Source: Candidatus Megaera endosymbiont of Mesostigma viride
Lineage (GTDB): Bacteria > Pseudomonadota > Alphaproteobacteria > Rickettsiales > Rickettsiaceae
DNA: 64,000 bases
Assembly (NCBI GenBank): GCA_020410825.1
Contig: CP084576.1
Span: 1,116,001-1,180,000, forward strand
Direction: 5' to 3'
Shown here: positions 27,854 through 36,653 of the stretch, piece by piece
How the letters are laid out: the number at the start of each line of letters is the position of its first letter
Position numbering within the stretch: position 1 is the first letter of the stretch
The notes under the pieces: generated by a model
Databases searched by the model: none
Told to the model about the DNA's origin: nothing
What the model saw: the letters and a program-made list of their open reading frames with translations, nothing else
Program-made: the position numbers and the translations under genes

Positions 27854-28298
27854 TGAGGTTTTTTTATTTCTTATTTAGGTTTTTTCCTAGGTGATCCACA
27901 TAGTGCTGGATTTTGGTGCGGGGGCAAATTAAGTTTTCATCTAATATTTCCACAGTTTGTGATATCCTTCCATAGAGCTTGAGGCGCTAACTAATATTAG
28001 CTACTTACTTATATAACGCTACACCAACCCTTAAGAATCTTTTTTAGGGTAACTTCCTATATTTTTTGTATAATTGCTATTTTATAACCCTTATTCCCTA
28101 TTATTAAAAATAACCCTTACATATTTTCTCTACTGTAAAACCTAAGTTTTTACTTGGTGCACTATTCTTTGAGTTAGGAAATTTGTATTTTCCTTTTAAT
28201 TTTATCTGTATAATAATCGGAGACTTTTTAAATTGCAATAGGTATAATTAGCTGTTATGATTCCAGGGTTTCAATAACAGGGAATATTTTCTAGCAAT
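27854..28298. other. 445-bp gene-free gap inside the glycan island
   Basis: No open frame or RNA gene is convincing here. It lies between two divergent genes, the GT-C operon (minus) and the GT2 gene (plus), so it must hold both promoters. The octamer AACCCTTA occurs three times, at 28026-28033, 28086-28093 and 28112-28119, spaced 60 and 26 bp, and an AGGGT at 28047 faces the first copy. These could be binding sites for one regulator. Confidence 0.4.
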
Positions 28299-29246
28299 AT
28301 GTATAAAGGAAAAGTAATATCGGTAGTCGTACCAGCTTATAATGAGGAGACACAGATTGCTAAAGTAATTAATACTATACCTTCTTTTATTGATTATATT
28401 GTAGTAATAGATGATTGCAGTCAAGATAATACTTTAGAGATTATTAAGGAAATCAGTAAAGCAAATGAAAAGGTTGTAGTAATTCATCACGAGATTAACC
28501 AAGGTGTTGGAGGGGCTATTGCTTCAGGATATAAGTGGTCGCGGGATAATAATATTGATGCAGCGGTGGTAATGGCTGGGGATGGGCAAATGGATCCTAA
28601 AGATTTACCCTTATTGTTAGATCCTGTAGTTAGTGGTGAGGTTCATTATTCCAAAGCTAACAGATTAATATACCAAGACGCTTATAGCAATATTCCTAAA
28701 ATCAGGTTTTTTGGTAATGCTATTCTATCACTTTTGACTAAAATTGCTTCTGGTTATTGGCACATTTCTGATTCCCAAACTGGATATACAGTTATATGTA
28801 AAGAAGCATTGCAATGTATTGATTGGGATAAGACTTATAAGCGATACGGCCAACCGAATGATCTTTTAGTCAGATTAAATGTCCACAATTTTATTGTCAA
28901 AGATGTTCCTCTTAAGCCTGTATATAATGTAGGGGAGCGTTCTAAATTGAAAGTGAGAAAGGTTATATGGACACTTAGTTTTTTATTAGTAAAAATGTTT
29001 TTCTGGAGGCTTAAAGAAAAATACATAATAAGGGATTTTCATCCTCTTGTCCTATTTTATGCGTATGGCTTTATTTTTATGTTTCTGGGCTTTTGCTTTC
29101 TTATTAGGTTATTTATTGTTTTCTTTTCAACTCATACGATCCCAGAAATAACCTTAGTCTTAACTTTATTTTGCTTTGGTAGTGGTATGCAATCAATATT
29201 CTTTGCAATGTTTTTTGATCAGGACAATAATAAGCATTTAAAATAA
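28299..29246 (+). CDS. GT2 glycosyltransferase, dolichyl-phosphate-mannose-synthase-like, with C-terminal membrane helices
   Basis: A GT-A fold enzyme of 315 residues. The N-terminal SVVVPAYNEETQIAKVI is the GT2 nucleotide-binding opening, VVIDDCSQDNT follows, and AVVMAGDGQMDP is the DXD-type metal site. DSQTGYTVICKEAL matches the acceptor loop of polyprenyl-phosphate glycosyltransferases. Two membrane helices near the C-terminus (about residues 245-275 and 285-305) anchor it. It probably charges a lipid carrier with a sugar on the cytoplasmic face, and such a product would be the substrate of a GT-C enzyme like the one at 26423. Confidence 0.88.
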   Translation: MYKGKVISVVVPAYNEETQIAKVINTIPSFIDYIVVIDDCSQDNTLEIIKEISKANEKVVVIHHEINQGVGGAIASGYKWSRDNNIDAAVVMAGDGQMDPKDLPLLLDPVVSGEVHYSKANRLIYQDAYSNIPKIRFFGNAILSLLTKIASGYWHISDSQTGYTVICKEALQCIDWDKTYKRYGQPNDLLVRLNVHNFIVKDVPLKPVYNVGERSKLKVRKVIWTLSFLLVKMFFWRLKEKYIIRDFHPLVLFYAYGFIFMFLGFCFLIRLFIVFFSTHTIPEITLVLTLFCFGSGMQSIFFAMFFDQDNNKHLK

Positions 29247-29254
29247 CTTAGATG

Positions 29255-29275
29255 TTTTCTCTATTACTGAGAAAA
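29255..29275. terminator. Short hairpin between convergent GT2 and flippase genes
   Basis: Arms TTTTCTC (29255-29261) and GAGAAAA (29269-29275) flank a 7-nt loop. It lies across the flippase stop codon and 9 nt after the GT2 stop. The stem is short and AT-rich, so it is a weak candidate for a bidirectional terminator. Confidence 0.45.
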
Positions 29276-30502
29276 ATATTTCAGTAACAAAGCAGTAGTA
29301 ATCAGGCTGAAAAATATAGCAAGGGCAGCACCCAAAATACCGATAAATTGGGCTAGAACAAACGAAAATAAGAAATTGATAATAAGACTAGAGATTCTTA
29401 CATAGTTATCAAGTTTGGGCTGCTTCTTAAGGATTAAAATATTATCAAGTATTATCCATTTTGAAGAAATAATAACACCTGATACATAAATACTGTAAAC
29501 AAAAAATCCTTTACTTACGATCTCACTATTACTAGTAATAAGACTTACAAAAAATTTATACAAAACTATGCTAATAATACCGACAAAGCAAATAAATAGG
29601 CTTTGCCAAAAAATTAAAGAATTTTTTTTAAGGAATTTTAAAGATTTATCTTTATGTATAGATAATGCGAATTTGTTAGTATTTAAATTTCTAAAGATCA
29701 AAGCAAATTGATAGAATCCTTCGCCAAGCATAGCTGCAAAAGAATATATACCCACTTCAGATTGACTAACAAAAAATGATAATATTAAAATGTCGATTTT
29801 TGAATTTAAATCTAGAATAAAGCCACTAATTAAGGCATATTTTCCAAAGGAAAAATGTTTCTTAATCCATAATAATATATGAACCCTCTTTAATTTGAAA
29901 ATAGTATCTCTAGTATAAAAATTAAAGGTTAGCAGTAAGATTAGCACTCCCACTTCAGCAAAAATAAATGCAGAAGTTATAGTTTCATATTTAGCTTTTA
30001 TTAATATATGGATCACTACGCTAACCAGGAGAAGAATAAAGCGAGAAGCGTTAGCTATTGCAAACTTATTCATGCGTCCTAATCCCAGTAAGGCGTTGAT
30101 AAGTACTTTGTTAACAGAAAATAATATTAAGACAGGTATTAAAAATTTTATAGATGCTTCCAGGTTTATTATTTGAAAATAATGGATTAAGTATTTAAGT
30201 AAGAAATATATAATAAAAGCAGTTCCAGACGAGAATAAGAAAACGCTTAATAGAGCAGAAGATAACACGACATCAGGCCTTCTGCTCGATGGCATGTATG
30301 CCAGAACAGATTGGTGGATACCAAAAGTTGTTAGCTGAGAGAAAATAAAATATAGAGCTAAGAATTGATTAAATAAGCCGAGTATTGATATATTATAATA
30401 ATTAACAATAATTATATTTAGAAGTATACCGCTACTGCCTATTAACCCAAAAGATAATAGATTTAATGTAAGCTCGATATGGTTCTTTGTAGGCTGGCCC
30501 AT
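29264..30502 (-). CDS. Wzx-like polysaccharide flippase / MOP exporter (second copy)
   Basis: A 412-residue membrane protein with about 12 helices, including an N-terminal SSGILLNIIIVNYYNISILGLFNQFLA-type segment typical of the polysaccharide biosynthesis exporters. The middle SFGKYALISGFILDLNSKIDILILS matches the second-half start of Wzx proteins. It is last in a three-gene operon with the epimerase (31619) and the GT4 enzyme (30510), and lies 7 nt after the latter's stop. Possession of two flippases in one island suggests either two different lipid-linked glycans or successive insertions. Confidence 0.83.
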   Translation of the reverse strand: MGQPTKNHIELTLNLLSFGLIGSSGILLNIIIVNYYNISILGLFNQFLALYFIFSQLTTFGIHQSVLAYMPSSRRPDVVLSSALLSVFLFSSGTAFIIYFLLKYLIHYFQIINLEASIKFLIPVLILFSVNKVLINALLGLGRMNKFAIANASRFILLLVSVVIHILIKAKYETITSAFIFAEVGVLILLLTFNFYTRDTIFKLKRVHILLWIKKHFSFGKYALISGFILDLNSKIDILILSFFVSQSEVGIYSFAAMLGEGFYQFALIFRNLNTNKFALSIHKDKSLKFLKKNSLIFWQSLFICFVGIISIVLYKFFVSLITSNSEIVSKGFFVYSIYVSGVIISSKWIILDNILILKKQPKLDNYVRISSLIINFLFSFVLAQFIGILGAALAIFFSLITTALLLKYFSQ

Positions 30503-30509
30503 TGCTGAT

Positions 30510-31622
30510 TTATACTTTATAAAAACTTATTATTTTATTTTGAATAATAGCAGTATCGTATAAACCTGCTATATCCTGACGAATCTGATTGCCTAGCTTT
30601 TTCCTTAATGAATTATCAACAACTAGCAATTCCATTGCATTAGCTAAGCTTTTATGATCTTTTACTTTTACAAGTAATCCATTATTCTTATCTTTTATTA
30701 GCTCTCTTCCCCCTGGTGCATCTGTAGTTATTATTGCTCTGCCATATGCTCCAGCTTCAAGAAGAGCGTGGCTCAAACCTTCACGGTAAGAAGGAAGCAC
30801 GGCGACATGTGCTTGTTGCCATATTTTTTTAATATTAGTTTGGAATCCTAAATACCTGACATATCCTTGCTGATGGTAATATTGTAACTTATCTAGGCTG
30901 AGTGAGGTTCTGTTCTGCTTATCTGGTTCTCCTACTAGCCAAAATTCAGCCTCAATGCCTTTTTCTTTTAATAATTTAGAAGCAATAATGAATTCGTTAA
31001 TCCCCTTATCTACAATCATTCTTGCAACTAAAGCAAAAATAATCTTACCTTTGGGTTCTTGTAGCTTAGGAAACTCTTCGGTTTTAACTCCAACACTACA
31101 TTGCACAACAATATCATTTTCTTTGGCAATTTTGAGCTCTATTAATAGCTTTTTATCATCGTTATTTTGAACTATAAAAAGCATATTTTTGCAGTGATAG
31201 CTAATTCTAAGTAGCAGGCAAATAAAAACTTTCAGTAATTTAATTAGTACATTATTGCTAATAAAAATAGTACCCATACCAAGGAAGGTATTAATAATTC
31301 TAGGTACTTTAGCAAAAAGAGCAGCTATGCTACCATATATTATGGGTTTGAGAGTAAAATTATTAAGAATATCTGGTTTTTCAGCTTTAATTATTCTTAT
31401 CACTTGCAAAAGTAGCATGAACTCCCTGAAGGGGTTTATACTACTTCGATTGATAAAGAGAGGAATAACCTGTATATCATATTTCTGTATTTTATTTTGA
31501 AAATCACTCACGTTAGTTAGTATTTTTACTTGGTAACCATTAGCTTTTGCTGCCAATGCGATTGGTAACAAGTGAGCATAAAAATGTGAATCACTGCTAG
31601 TAAAAATAACGAGCCTTTTCAT
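30510..31622 (-). CDS. GT4-family glycosyltransferase (WbpH/PglA-like)
   Basis: The 370-residue enzyme begins RLVIFTSSDSHFYAHLLPIALAA, the opening of glycosyltransferases that act on undecaprenyl-linked acceptors. KPDILNNFTLKPIIYGSIAA follows. The donor-binding half has ALVARMIVDKGINEF, WLVGEPD, and the E-x7-E type motif PSYREGLSHALLEAGAYGRAIITTDAPGGREL. It belongs to a group often linked to N-acetylgalactosamine or N-acetylglucosamine transfer, but specificity here is not proven. It overlaps the epimerase gene by 4 nt, so the sugar made by that epimerase may be its donor. Confidence 0.88.
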   Translation of the reverse strand: MKRLVIFTSSDSHFYAHLLPIALAAKANGYQVKILTNVSDFQNKIQKYDIQVIPLFINRSSINPFREFMLLLQVIRIIKAEKPDILNNFTLKPIIYGSIAALFAKVPRIINTFLGMGTIFISNNVLIKLLKVFICLLLRISYHCKNMLFIVQNNDDKKLLIELKIAKENDIVVQCSVGVKTEEFPKLQEPKGKIIFALVARMIVDKGINEFIIASKLLKEKGIEAEFWLVGEPDKQNRTSLSLDKLQYYHQQGYVRYLGFQTNIKKIWQQAHVAVLPSYREGLSHALLEAGAYGRAIITTDAPGGRELIKDKNNGLLVKVKDHKSLANAMELLVVDNSLRKKLGNQIRQDIAGLYDTAIIQNKIISFYKV

Positions 31623-32524
31623 GTGGTAAATAAAGAAAGCAATCCTGCCTCAATACCAGTTTGAGCAACAAATCCCATATCGTTCTGGGCTTTTTGAGGG
31701 TCACCTATTGATTTATAAATATCTCCGTTGCGGAAAGGATGATAATTCACTTCTCCTTTTATATTAAGAATATTACTTAATGTTTCTATTAGTTTATTTA
31801 GGCTTGTGCCATTGCCGGTACATCCATTATATACGTTAGCATCAGTAGAGACATGCTCTTGGGACTTTATCAATAATTTAATTACATCATTAACATGAAT
31901 AAAGTCTCGCTCTTGATTACCATCTCCATAGACAGTAATAGGCTGATTACTACTCATCTGCTTTGCAAATATTGAGATAACACCTGAATATGGCGAATTA
32001 GGATCTTGTCTGCTTCCGTAGACGTTAAATAACCTGAGTGTAACGCTTTTTAAGTTATAAGTATACCCGAAAACTTTAGCTTGTAGCTCAGAGCAGTATT
32101 TATCTGTACCATATGGGGATTTGGAATTAATCGGGTCGTTTTCGTTTAATGGTAAAATTACGGGATCTCCATATACTGCGGCTGAGGAAGTGTATATTAC
32201 CGGTATATTTCTTTTTGCTGCTTCTAGAAATATTTTAATAGTACCGCTAAAATTTACTTGATGGCATTCTGGCCAATTATCCATAGATTTTTGAACGGAA
32301 GGAATCGCGGCAAGATGATAACATAAGTCTATATTATTAAAGGCTTTTTTTAGGCATAAAGCATCATTAATACTTCCCTGAATAAGCTCAGACTTACTAT
32401 TAACATAAAGCAGATTACCAGAGGAAATATTATCTAAAATCTTTACTTTATTTCCTAAAGCTATTAGCTGATCTACTAAATGAGATCCTATAAATCCAGC
32501 ACCACCAGTAACAAGTATATTCAT
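31619..32524 (-). CDS. NAD-dependent UDP-sugar epimerase (extended SDR)
   Basis: The 301-residue protein opens with NILVTGGAGFIGSHLVDQL, the NAD-binding loop of extended short-chain dehydrogenases. VIYTSSAAVYGDP carries the catalytic serine, and SPYGTDKYCSE is the Tyr-x-x-x-Lys motif. The RLFNVYGSRQDP and VYGDGNQERDFIHV motifs place it with UDP-glucose/UDP-GlcNAc 4-epimerases of the GalE/WbpP group. It would produce UDP-galactose, UDP-GalNAc or a related sugar for the glycosyltransferase it overlaps. It is first in a minus-strand operon and diverges from the amidotransferase at 32658. Confidence 0.88.
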   Translation of the reverse strand: MNILVTGGAGFIGSHLVDQLIALGNKVKILDNISSGNLLYVNSKSELIQGSINDALCLKKAFNNIDLCYHLAAIPSVQKSMDNWPECHQVNFSGTIKIFLEAAKRNIPVIYTSSAAVYGDPVILPLNENDPINSKSPYGTDKYCSELQAKVFGYTYNLKSVTLRLFNVYGSRQDPNSPYSGVISIFAKQMSSNQPITVYGDGNQERDFIHVNDVIKLLIKSQEHVSTDANVYNGCTGNGTSLNKLIETLSNILNIKGEVNYHPFRNGDIYKSIGDPQKAQNDMGFVAQTGIEAGLLSLFTT

Positions 32525-32657
32525 TCACTCCTCATTTCCAGTTTGGATTATAACTTAAAGGACATATGAATTCAATATGATTAAACAATATATTGATTTT
32601 AAATTTAATAGTACCTATTATGGCTTTTTAATAAAAATAAGCAAGGAGTACCTATTT

Positions 32658-34568
32658 ATGTGTGGGATTTTTTCAGTATACATGTCTAGTACTTTCACTA
32701 ATAAAGAAAAGTTAAAAGATATAATTTCTCTTATAGCAACCTTGAGTCAAACTAGGGGGCAAGATGCAACAGGTATAGCAGTAAATAATTTCGCTAATAA
32801 AGAAGTGCATTTATATAGAGAACCATTAAAAGCTAAGGAATTTATTAAAAAGAAAGATTTTGCCAAAATATTCCAAAGTAACTTTACTGGTGGTGCTTGT
32901 GTCGTTGGACATAATAGATTAGCTACCAACGGTTCTAATGCATATATTAATAATAATCAGCCAATTTCTTATCGTAACCATGTATGTGCCCAAAATGGAA
33001 TTGTAACTAACATGGAGGAGTTAATAAAAGAATTCCCTGGAAAATATACATTAGATACGTATCTTATCTCTAAAATATTTGATAAAGCCTTAAAGGAGAA
33101 GAAAAATATTAAAGAAACCGTTAAAGTACTTTTAGAAAAAGTTTATGGGGAAAACAATATTATTATTGACGTACCAGATCTGAGCCTAAAATTATTAACC
33201 ACAAATACTGGCAGTATTTACTACATTAACGATATAGTAAACGGTTTTTTTATTGCTGCCTCAGAAAGGTATATACTTCAACGATTCCTCCAAGAATTCG
33301 AATTAAAAGTTAAACAGATAGAACAATTAAAGCCGCATCATTTTTTAATACTTGACTATAATAAGAACTTATTAACTTTAGATAATATTTATAAAACTAA
33401 TAATGAAAATATTGGGTACACAACAACAGCTGCTAATATTCAGCCAATAAAAATAATTGATATTGAAGACAAACTCCATGAGAAGTTTAAGCAGCTTAAA
33501 CGGTGTACTAAATGCATATTGCCCGAAACTTTTCCCGGCATTTCTTTTAATGGTGAAGGCGTTTGTAATATTTGTATAAGTTATTTGCCCATTCCTTTAA
33601 AGGGTAGTGTAGCTTTAGAAGAAGTGTTATCTAAATATAGGAAAAAAGAAGGCCAAGGTCCAGATTGCTTGGTGGCTTTTAGCGGAGGACGAGATAGTAG
33701 TTATGGCCTGCATTTACTGAAAAACAAATATAAGATGACCCCCCTTGCATACTCATATGATTGGGGTATGGTCACTGACCTAGCTCGCCGTAATCAAGCA
33801 AGAATGTGTAGTAAACTTGGAGTAGAGCACATCTGGGTTGCAGCTGATATAAGAAAGAAACGAGAAAATATAAGAAAGAATGTGGAAGCATGGATAAAAC
33901 GTCCAGATATTGGAATGATACCTATATTCATGGCCGGAGATAAAACTTATTTTTACCACGCTAATCAGTTGATGAAGAAAAATAATTTAAAGTTAATAAT
34001 TTTTTGCCCTAATCATTTAGAGAAAACTTCTTTTAAAGTAGGCTATTGCGGGGTGGATTTTTCTAATTTTGGATCACAAGTTCATCAACTAACCTTCAAA
34101 GGAAAAGCCAAATTAGTAGCTTATTATGCTTGCCAATATCTTCAGAATCCACGCTATATTAATAGCTCAATGCTAGATGTGTTTTTTGGATTTCTATCTT
34201 ATTACGTGATGAACCAAGATTTTTTATATTTATTCGACTTCGAACCATGGTTAGAAAGCTCAATCGATAAACAGCTCAAAGAAGAATATGATTGGGAATG
34301 GGATAGTAATTACAGCTCTAGTTGGCGAATTGGTGATGGTACTGCTCCATTATACAATTATATTTACTATATTCATGCAGGCTTTACCGAGAATGATTGC
34401 CTCAGATCTAACCAAATAAGAGAAGGAATGATAGACCGAGAAACCGCTTTAACATACTGTGCTAGAGAAAATATACCACGCTTAGAAGATATAGAAGAAT
34501 ATTGCAAAATGATCAATGTAAGCTTCGTTGATCTTATAAACGCTATTCGGAGCTTGAAATATGATTAA
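32658..34568 (+). CDS. Fused class II glutamine amidotransferase and WbpG-like N-acetyl sugar amidotransferase
   Basis: I start the protein at 32658, where AAGGAG precedes ATG and Cys2 of MCGIF becomes the N-terminal nucleophile of a class II glutaminase; a longer frame from 32577 would bury that cysteine. Residues 1-230 are the glutaminase, with HNRLATNG and AQNGIVTN. Residues 283-306 carry two Cys-x-x-Cys pairs (CTKC, CNIC). A PP-loop ATPase of the WbpG/PseA type follows, with SGGRDSS at 342-348 and AYSYDWGMVTD. Such ATPases place an amidine on N-acetyl sugars of surface glycans, but usually use a separate HisH-type glutaminase. It overlaps the next gene by 8 nt. Confidence 0.85.
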   Translation: MCGIFSVYMSSTFTNKEKLKDIISLIATLSQTRGQDATGIAVNNFANKEVHLYREPLKAKEFIKKKDFAKIFQSNFTGGACVVGHNRLATNGSNAYINNNQPISYRNHVCAQNGIVTNMEELIKEFPGKYTLDTYLISKIFDKALKEKKNIKETVKVLLEKVYGENNIIIDVPDLSLKLLTTNTGSIYYINDIVNGFFIAASERYILQRFLQEFELKVKQIEQLKPHHFLILDYNKNLLTLDNIYKTNNENIGYTTTAANIQPIKIIDIEDKLHEKFKQLKRCTKCILPETFPGISFNGEGVCNICISYLPIPLKGSVALEEVLSKYRKKEGQGPDCLVAFSGGRDSSYGLHLLKNKYKMTPLAYSYDWGMVTDLARRNQARMCSKLGVEHIWVAADIRKKRENIRKNVEAWIKRPDIGMIPIFMAGDKTYFYHANQLMKKNNLKLIIFCPNHLEKTSFKVGYCGVDFSNFGSQVHQLTFKGKAKLVAYYACQYLQNPRYINSSMLDVFFGFLSYYVMNQDFLYLFDFEPWLESSIDKQLKEEYDWEWDSNYSSSWRIGDGTAPLYNYIYYIHAGFTENDCLRSNQIREGMIDRETALTYCARENIPRLEDIEEYCKMINVSFVDLINAIRSLKYD

Positions 34569-36498
34569 TAAATACAGCTCTTACTCTTGTAGAGGATTAA
34601 TTGCTGCTATTATTATTTTCATCTCTTCCATCGCAATAGCCACCCCCCAAAATAATTTTGTTGATAATATTGATGAAAAAACCTTTTCTGAAATATACTT
34701 CACAAACTACAATACTGAAAATCACCATATTAAAGCTTATTTAGATGTCCAATCTCACAAAATAATCTTATCCGTAAATAAGAAACTAAATATAAAACTT
34801 AATTCTAACCTGCCAGTAAAAATTTTAGAGCTGACACCTAATAGGCTTATCATTTTTACTAGAAATATTTTTCAAAAGGGATTTAAAATAATACAGCTTA
34901 CCTTAAATGAGAAAATGATTGAGGAAATAAGCTTACCTGAGGCATTTCAAGATTATGGCTATTTTAGAGGAGCCTTTTTTAATGGTAAATATGTATATTT
35001 TGTTAATTATGTACCAAAGAATTTTAATGATTCTTTAATTGCTGATGAGCATGGGGATTTAAATATTCTTTATAGGCTTAGCCTTCTTAATGATACTGCT
35101 GCTTTTGATAATAATTTTTCCATTAATCTTGGTAAAGACCAAGATATCAGGTTTGGAATTGACAGGGTAATTCATTTTGCTTCTATTGATGATAATAAGC
35201 TTATAACTTGTTCAGGCAATTATTGTAATATTATTAACGAAAGTAACAACTTTATTGAAAAAATTGATTTACCTAAGGATTTTTTTATTTTGGAATTAAA
35301 AGGTAATAAGACTTGTGCTTATGGTTTGCTAGCAACCAATAGTAAAGATAGCAACCCAAGCTATATTTCATATAACCTTATAAATAAAGATATCTCAAAA
35401 AACCTTGGAACAACACCAGTGTACGAGATGTATTTAGATAATAACTGTCACGAAACTTTCAAAACTCTTAATGCTTCCAATAGAGAGGAATATCTTCAGC
35501 ATTTGATATTTAGAACAAAGGATTCAGGGTTATTAGAAATGGGTATGGATAATGACCAAGCAAGAATAGCATGGTCTCAGGTTTATTATTTAAACTTATT
35601 TATTGATATTGTTTCCCCCAGGTTTTTAAATGAGTTTGAATTTTATTCAACAGAATTTAAAACTAAGTTAAAAAAACGCTTAAATCAGGAAATTTCTTTA
35701 TTAAATAATTATATCAAGGAGGGGGTTAAAGCTGTTGAGTCAACGAGATACTCTACTAAAAAGCAACCTAGAATATATGCAGTACAAACTGGCCGGATTT
35801 TAAGATTATTGAAACGCTATGATTCAACTATTGAAGCATTACCTAATTTAAATAAGTTTAGAGATGAGGTTGAGGATCTTATTGATCACGAAGAAGTCTT
35901 ATATCGGTCTAATAATACAGATATAGATAATTTACCCGGGGACCGGATTTCATTAAAGTGGCCCAAAGGTATAGATTTTCCTTTTGATGGATTCAAAATT
36001 CCTTTTAACCATCAAGATGATTGGGCAGCTGGAGTCACTTATGGAAACTTATATAATAAAAATAATAAAATAGCAAAAAACATTATTCTTACCTTCTTAG
36101 AAAAATCAGGTGTTAGGGAAGCTAATTTAGAGAATTATACCTGGAAATATTGGTATGGGAGAGTGGCTGAAAAATGGGTCAAGGATGATAATTTGTCTAT
36201 CAATACGCCTATACATCATGGAGATACAGGGCAAGCAGATACTTCTTATTTAACAATTGATGTGATGGCTTTACTAACAGTTGCCAAAAAATATCCTGAA
36301 TTACTAACAGGTGAAATGTTTGATCAGATTAAGAAAGCAGTACAGTATGGCTTATTATTTCCTTTTGTACAGGAAGACCTAAAAGAACTATATAACACTG
36401 AGGTTAATTTAACTAATAATGCCGTACTTAAGTATTTACTATGCGATTCTCCATGGTGTATAGTAAACGTAGGGTGGGCCTTGAAAGATTTTAAATAG
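34561..36498 (+). CDS. Secreted or periplasmic protein of unknown function, coupled to the amidotransferase
   Basis: The 645 residues start with a signal peptide (GLIAAIIIFISSIAIA, cleaved near residue 28). Residues 30-320 are rich in short strands and look like a beta-propeller-type region. The C-terminal third is helical and contains KWPKGIDFPFDG, NHQDDWAAG, WKYWYGRVAEKW and HHGDTGQAD, a spread of Trp, His and Asp that recalls alpha/alpha toroid glycan-active enzymes such as epimerases or lyases. I do not recognise a family. The ATG lies inside the end of the amidotransferase gene, so the two are translationally coupled and probably act on the same glycan. Transposon debris begins right after it. 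Confidence 0.65.
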   Translation: MINKYSSYSCRGLIAAIIIFISSIAIATPQNNFVDNIDEKTFSEIYFTNYNTENHHIKAYLDVQSHKIILSVNKKLNIKLNSNLPVKILELTPNRLIIFTRNIFQKGFKIIQLTLNEKMIEEISLPEAFQDYGYFRGAFFNGKYVYFVNYVPKNFNDSLIADEHGDLNILYRLSLLNDTAAFDNNFSINLGKDQDIRFGIDRVIHFASIDDNKLITCSGNYCNIINESNNFIEKIDLPKDFFILELKGNKTCAYGLLATNSKDSNPSYISYNLINKDISKNLGTTPVYEMYLDNNCHETFKTLNASNREEYLQHLIFRTKDSGLLEMGMDNDQARIAWSQVYYLNLFIDIVSPRFLNEFEFYSTEFKTKLKKRLNQEISLLNNYIKEGVKAVESTRYSTKKQPRIYAVQTGRILRLLKRYDSTIEALPNLNKFRDEVEDLIDHEEVLYRSNNTDIDNLPGDRISLKWPKGIDFPFDGFKIPFNHQDDWAAGVTYGNLYNKNNKIAKNIILTFLEKSGVREANLENYTWKYWYGRVAEKWVKDDNLSINTPIHHGDTGQADTSYLTIDVMALLTVAKKYPELLTGEMFDQIKKAVQYGLLFPFVQEDLKELYNTEVNLTNNAVLKYLLCDSPWCIVNVGWALKDFK

Positions 36499-36589
36499 CA
36501 GCTAAACGACCAGCCTGTAAGCTCTCTTTAAACTTATTTCCAAGACCAGCTAATAATAGCAAAAGACAAATTAAGAAAATAGATTTCAT
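36491..36589 (-). CDS. Possible 32-residue membrane microprotein
   Basis: An ATG at 36589 on the minus strand opens a 33-codon frame that ends inside the last codons of the convergent secreted-protein gene. The product begins with one hydrophobic helix (IFLICLLLLLAG) and ends basic. No clear ribosome-binding site is visible. It may be a real small protein, a fragment, or chance in AT-rich DNA. Confidence 0.2.
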   Translation of the reverse strand: MKSIFLICLLLLLAGLGNKFKESLQAGRLAAI

Positions 36590-36653
36590 AGAGATATAGC
36601 GTCACATCGATAATTTTTTAAATGAACAAGGTAGCATCAACATTTTATTTTAG

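Noticed and set aside
32577..32657. An N-terminal extension of the amidotransferase
   Set aside because: The extra 27 residues would block the N-terminal cysteine nucleophile needed by class II glutaminases. AAGGAG sits just before the internal ATG at 32658.
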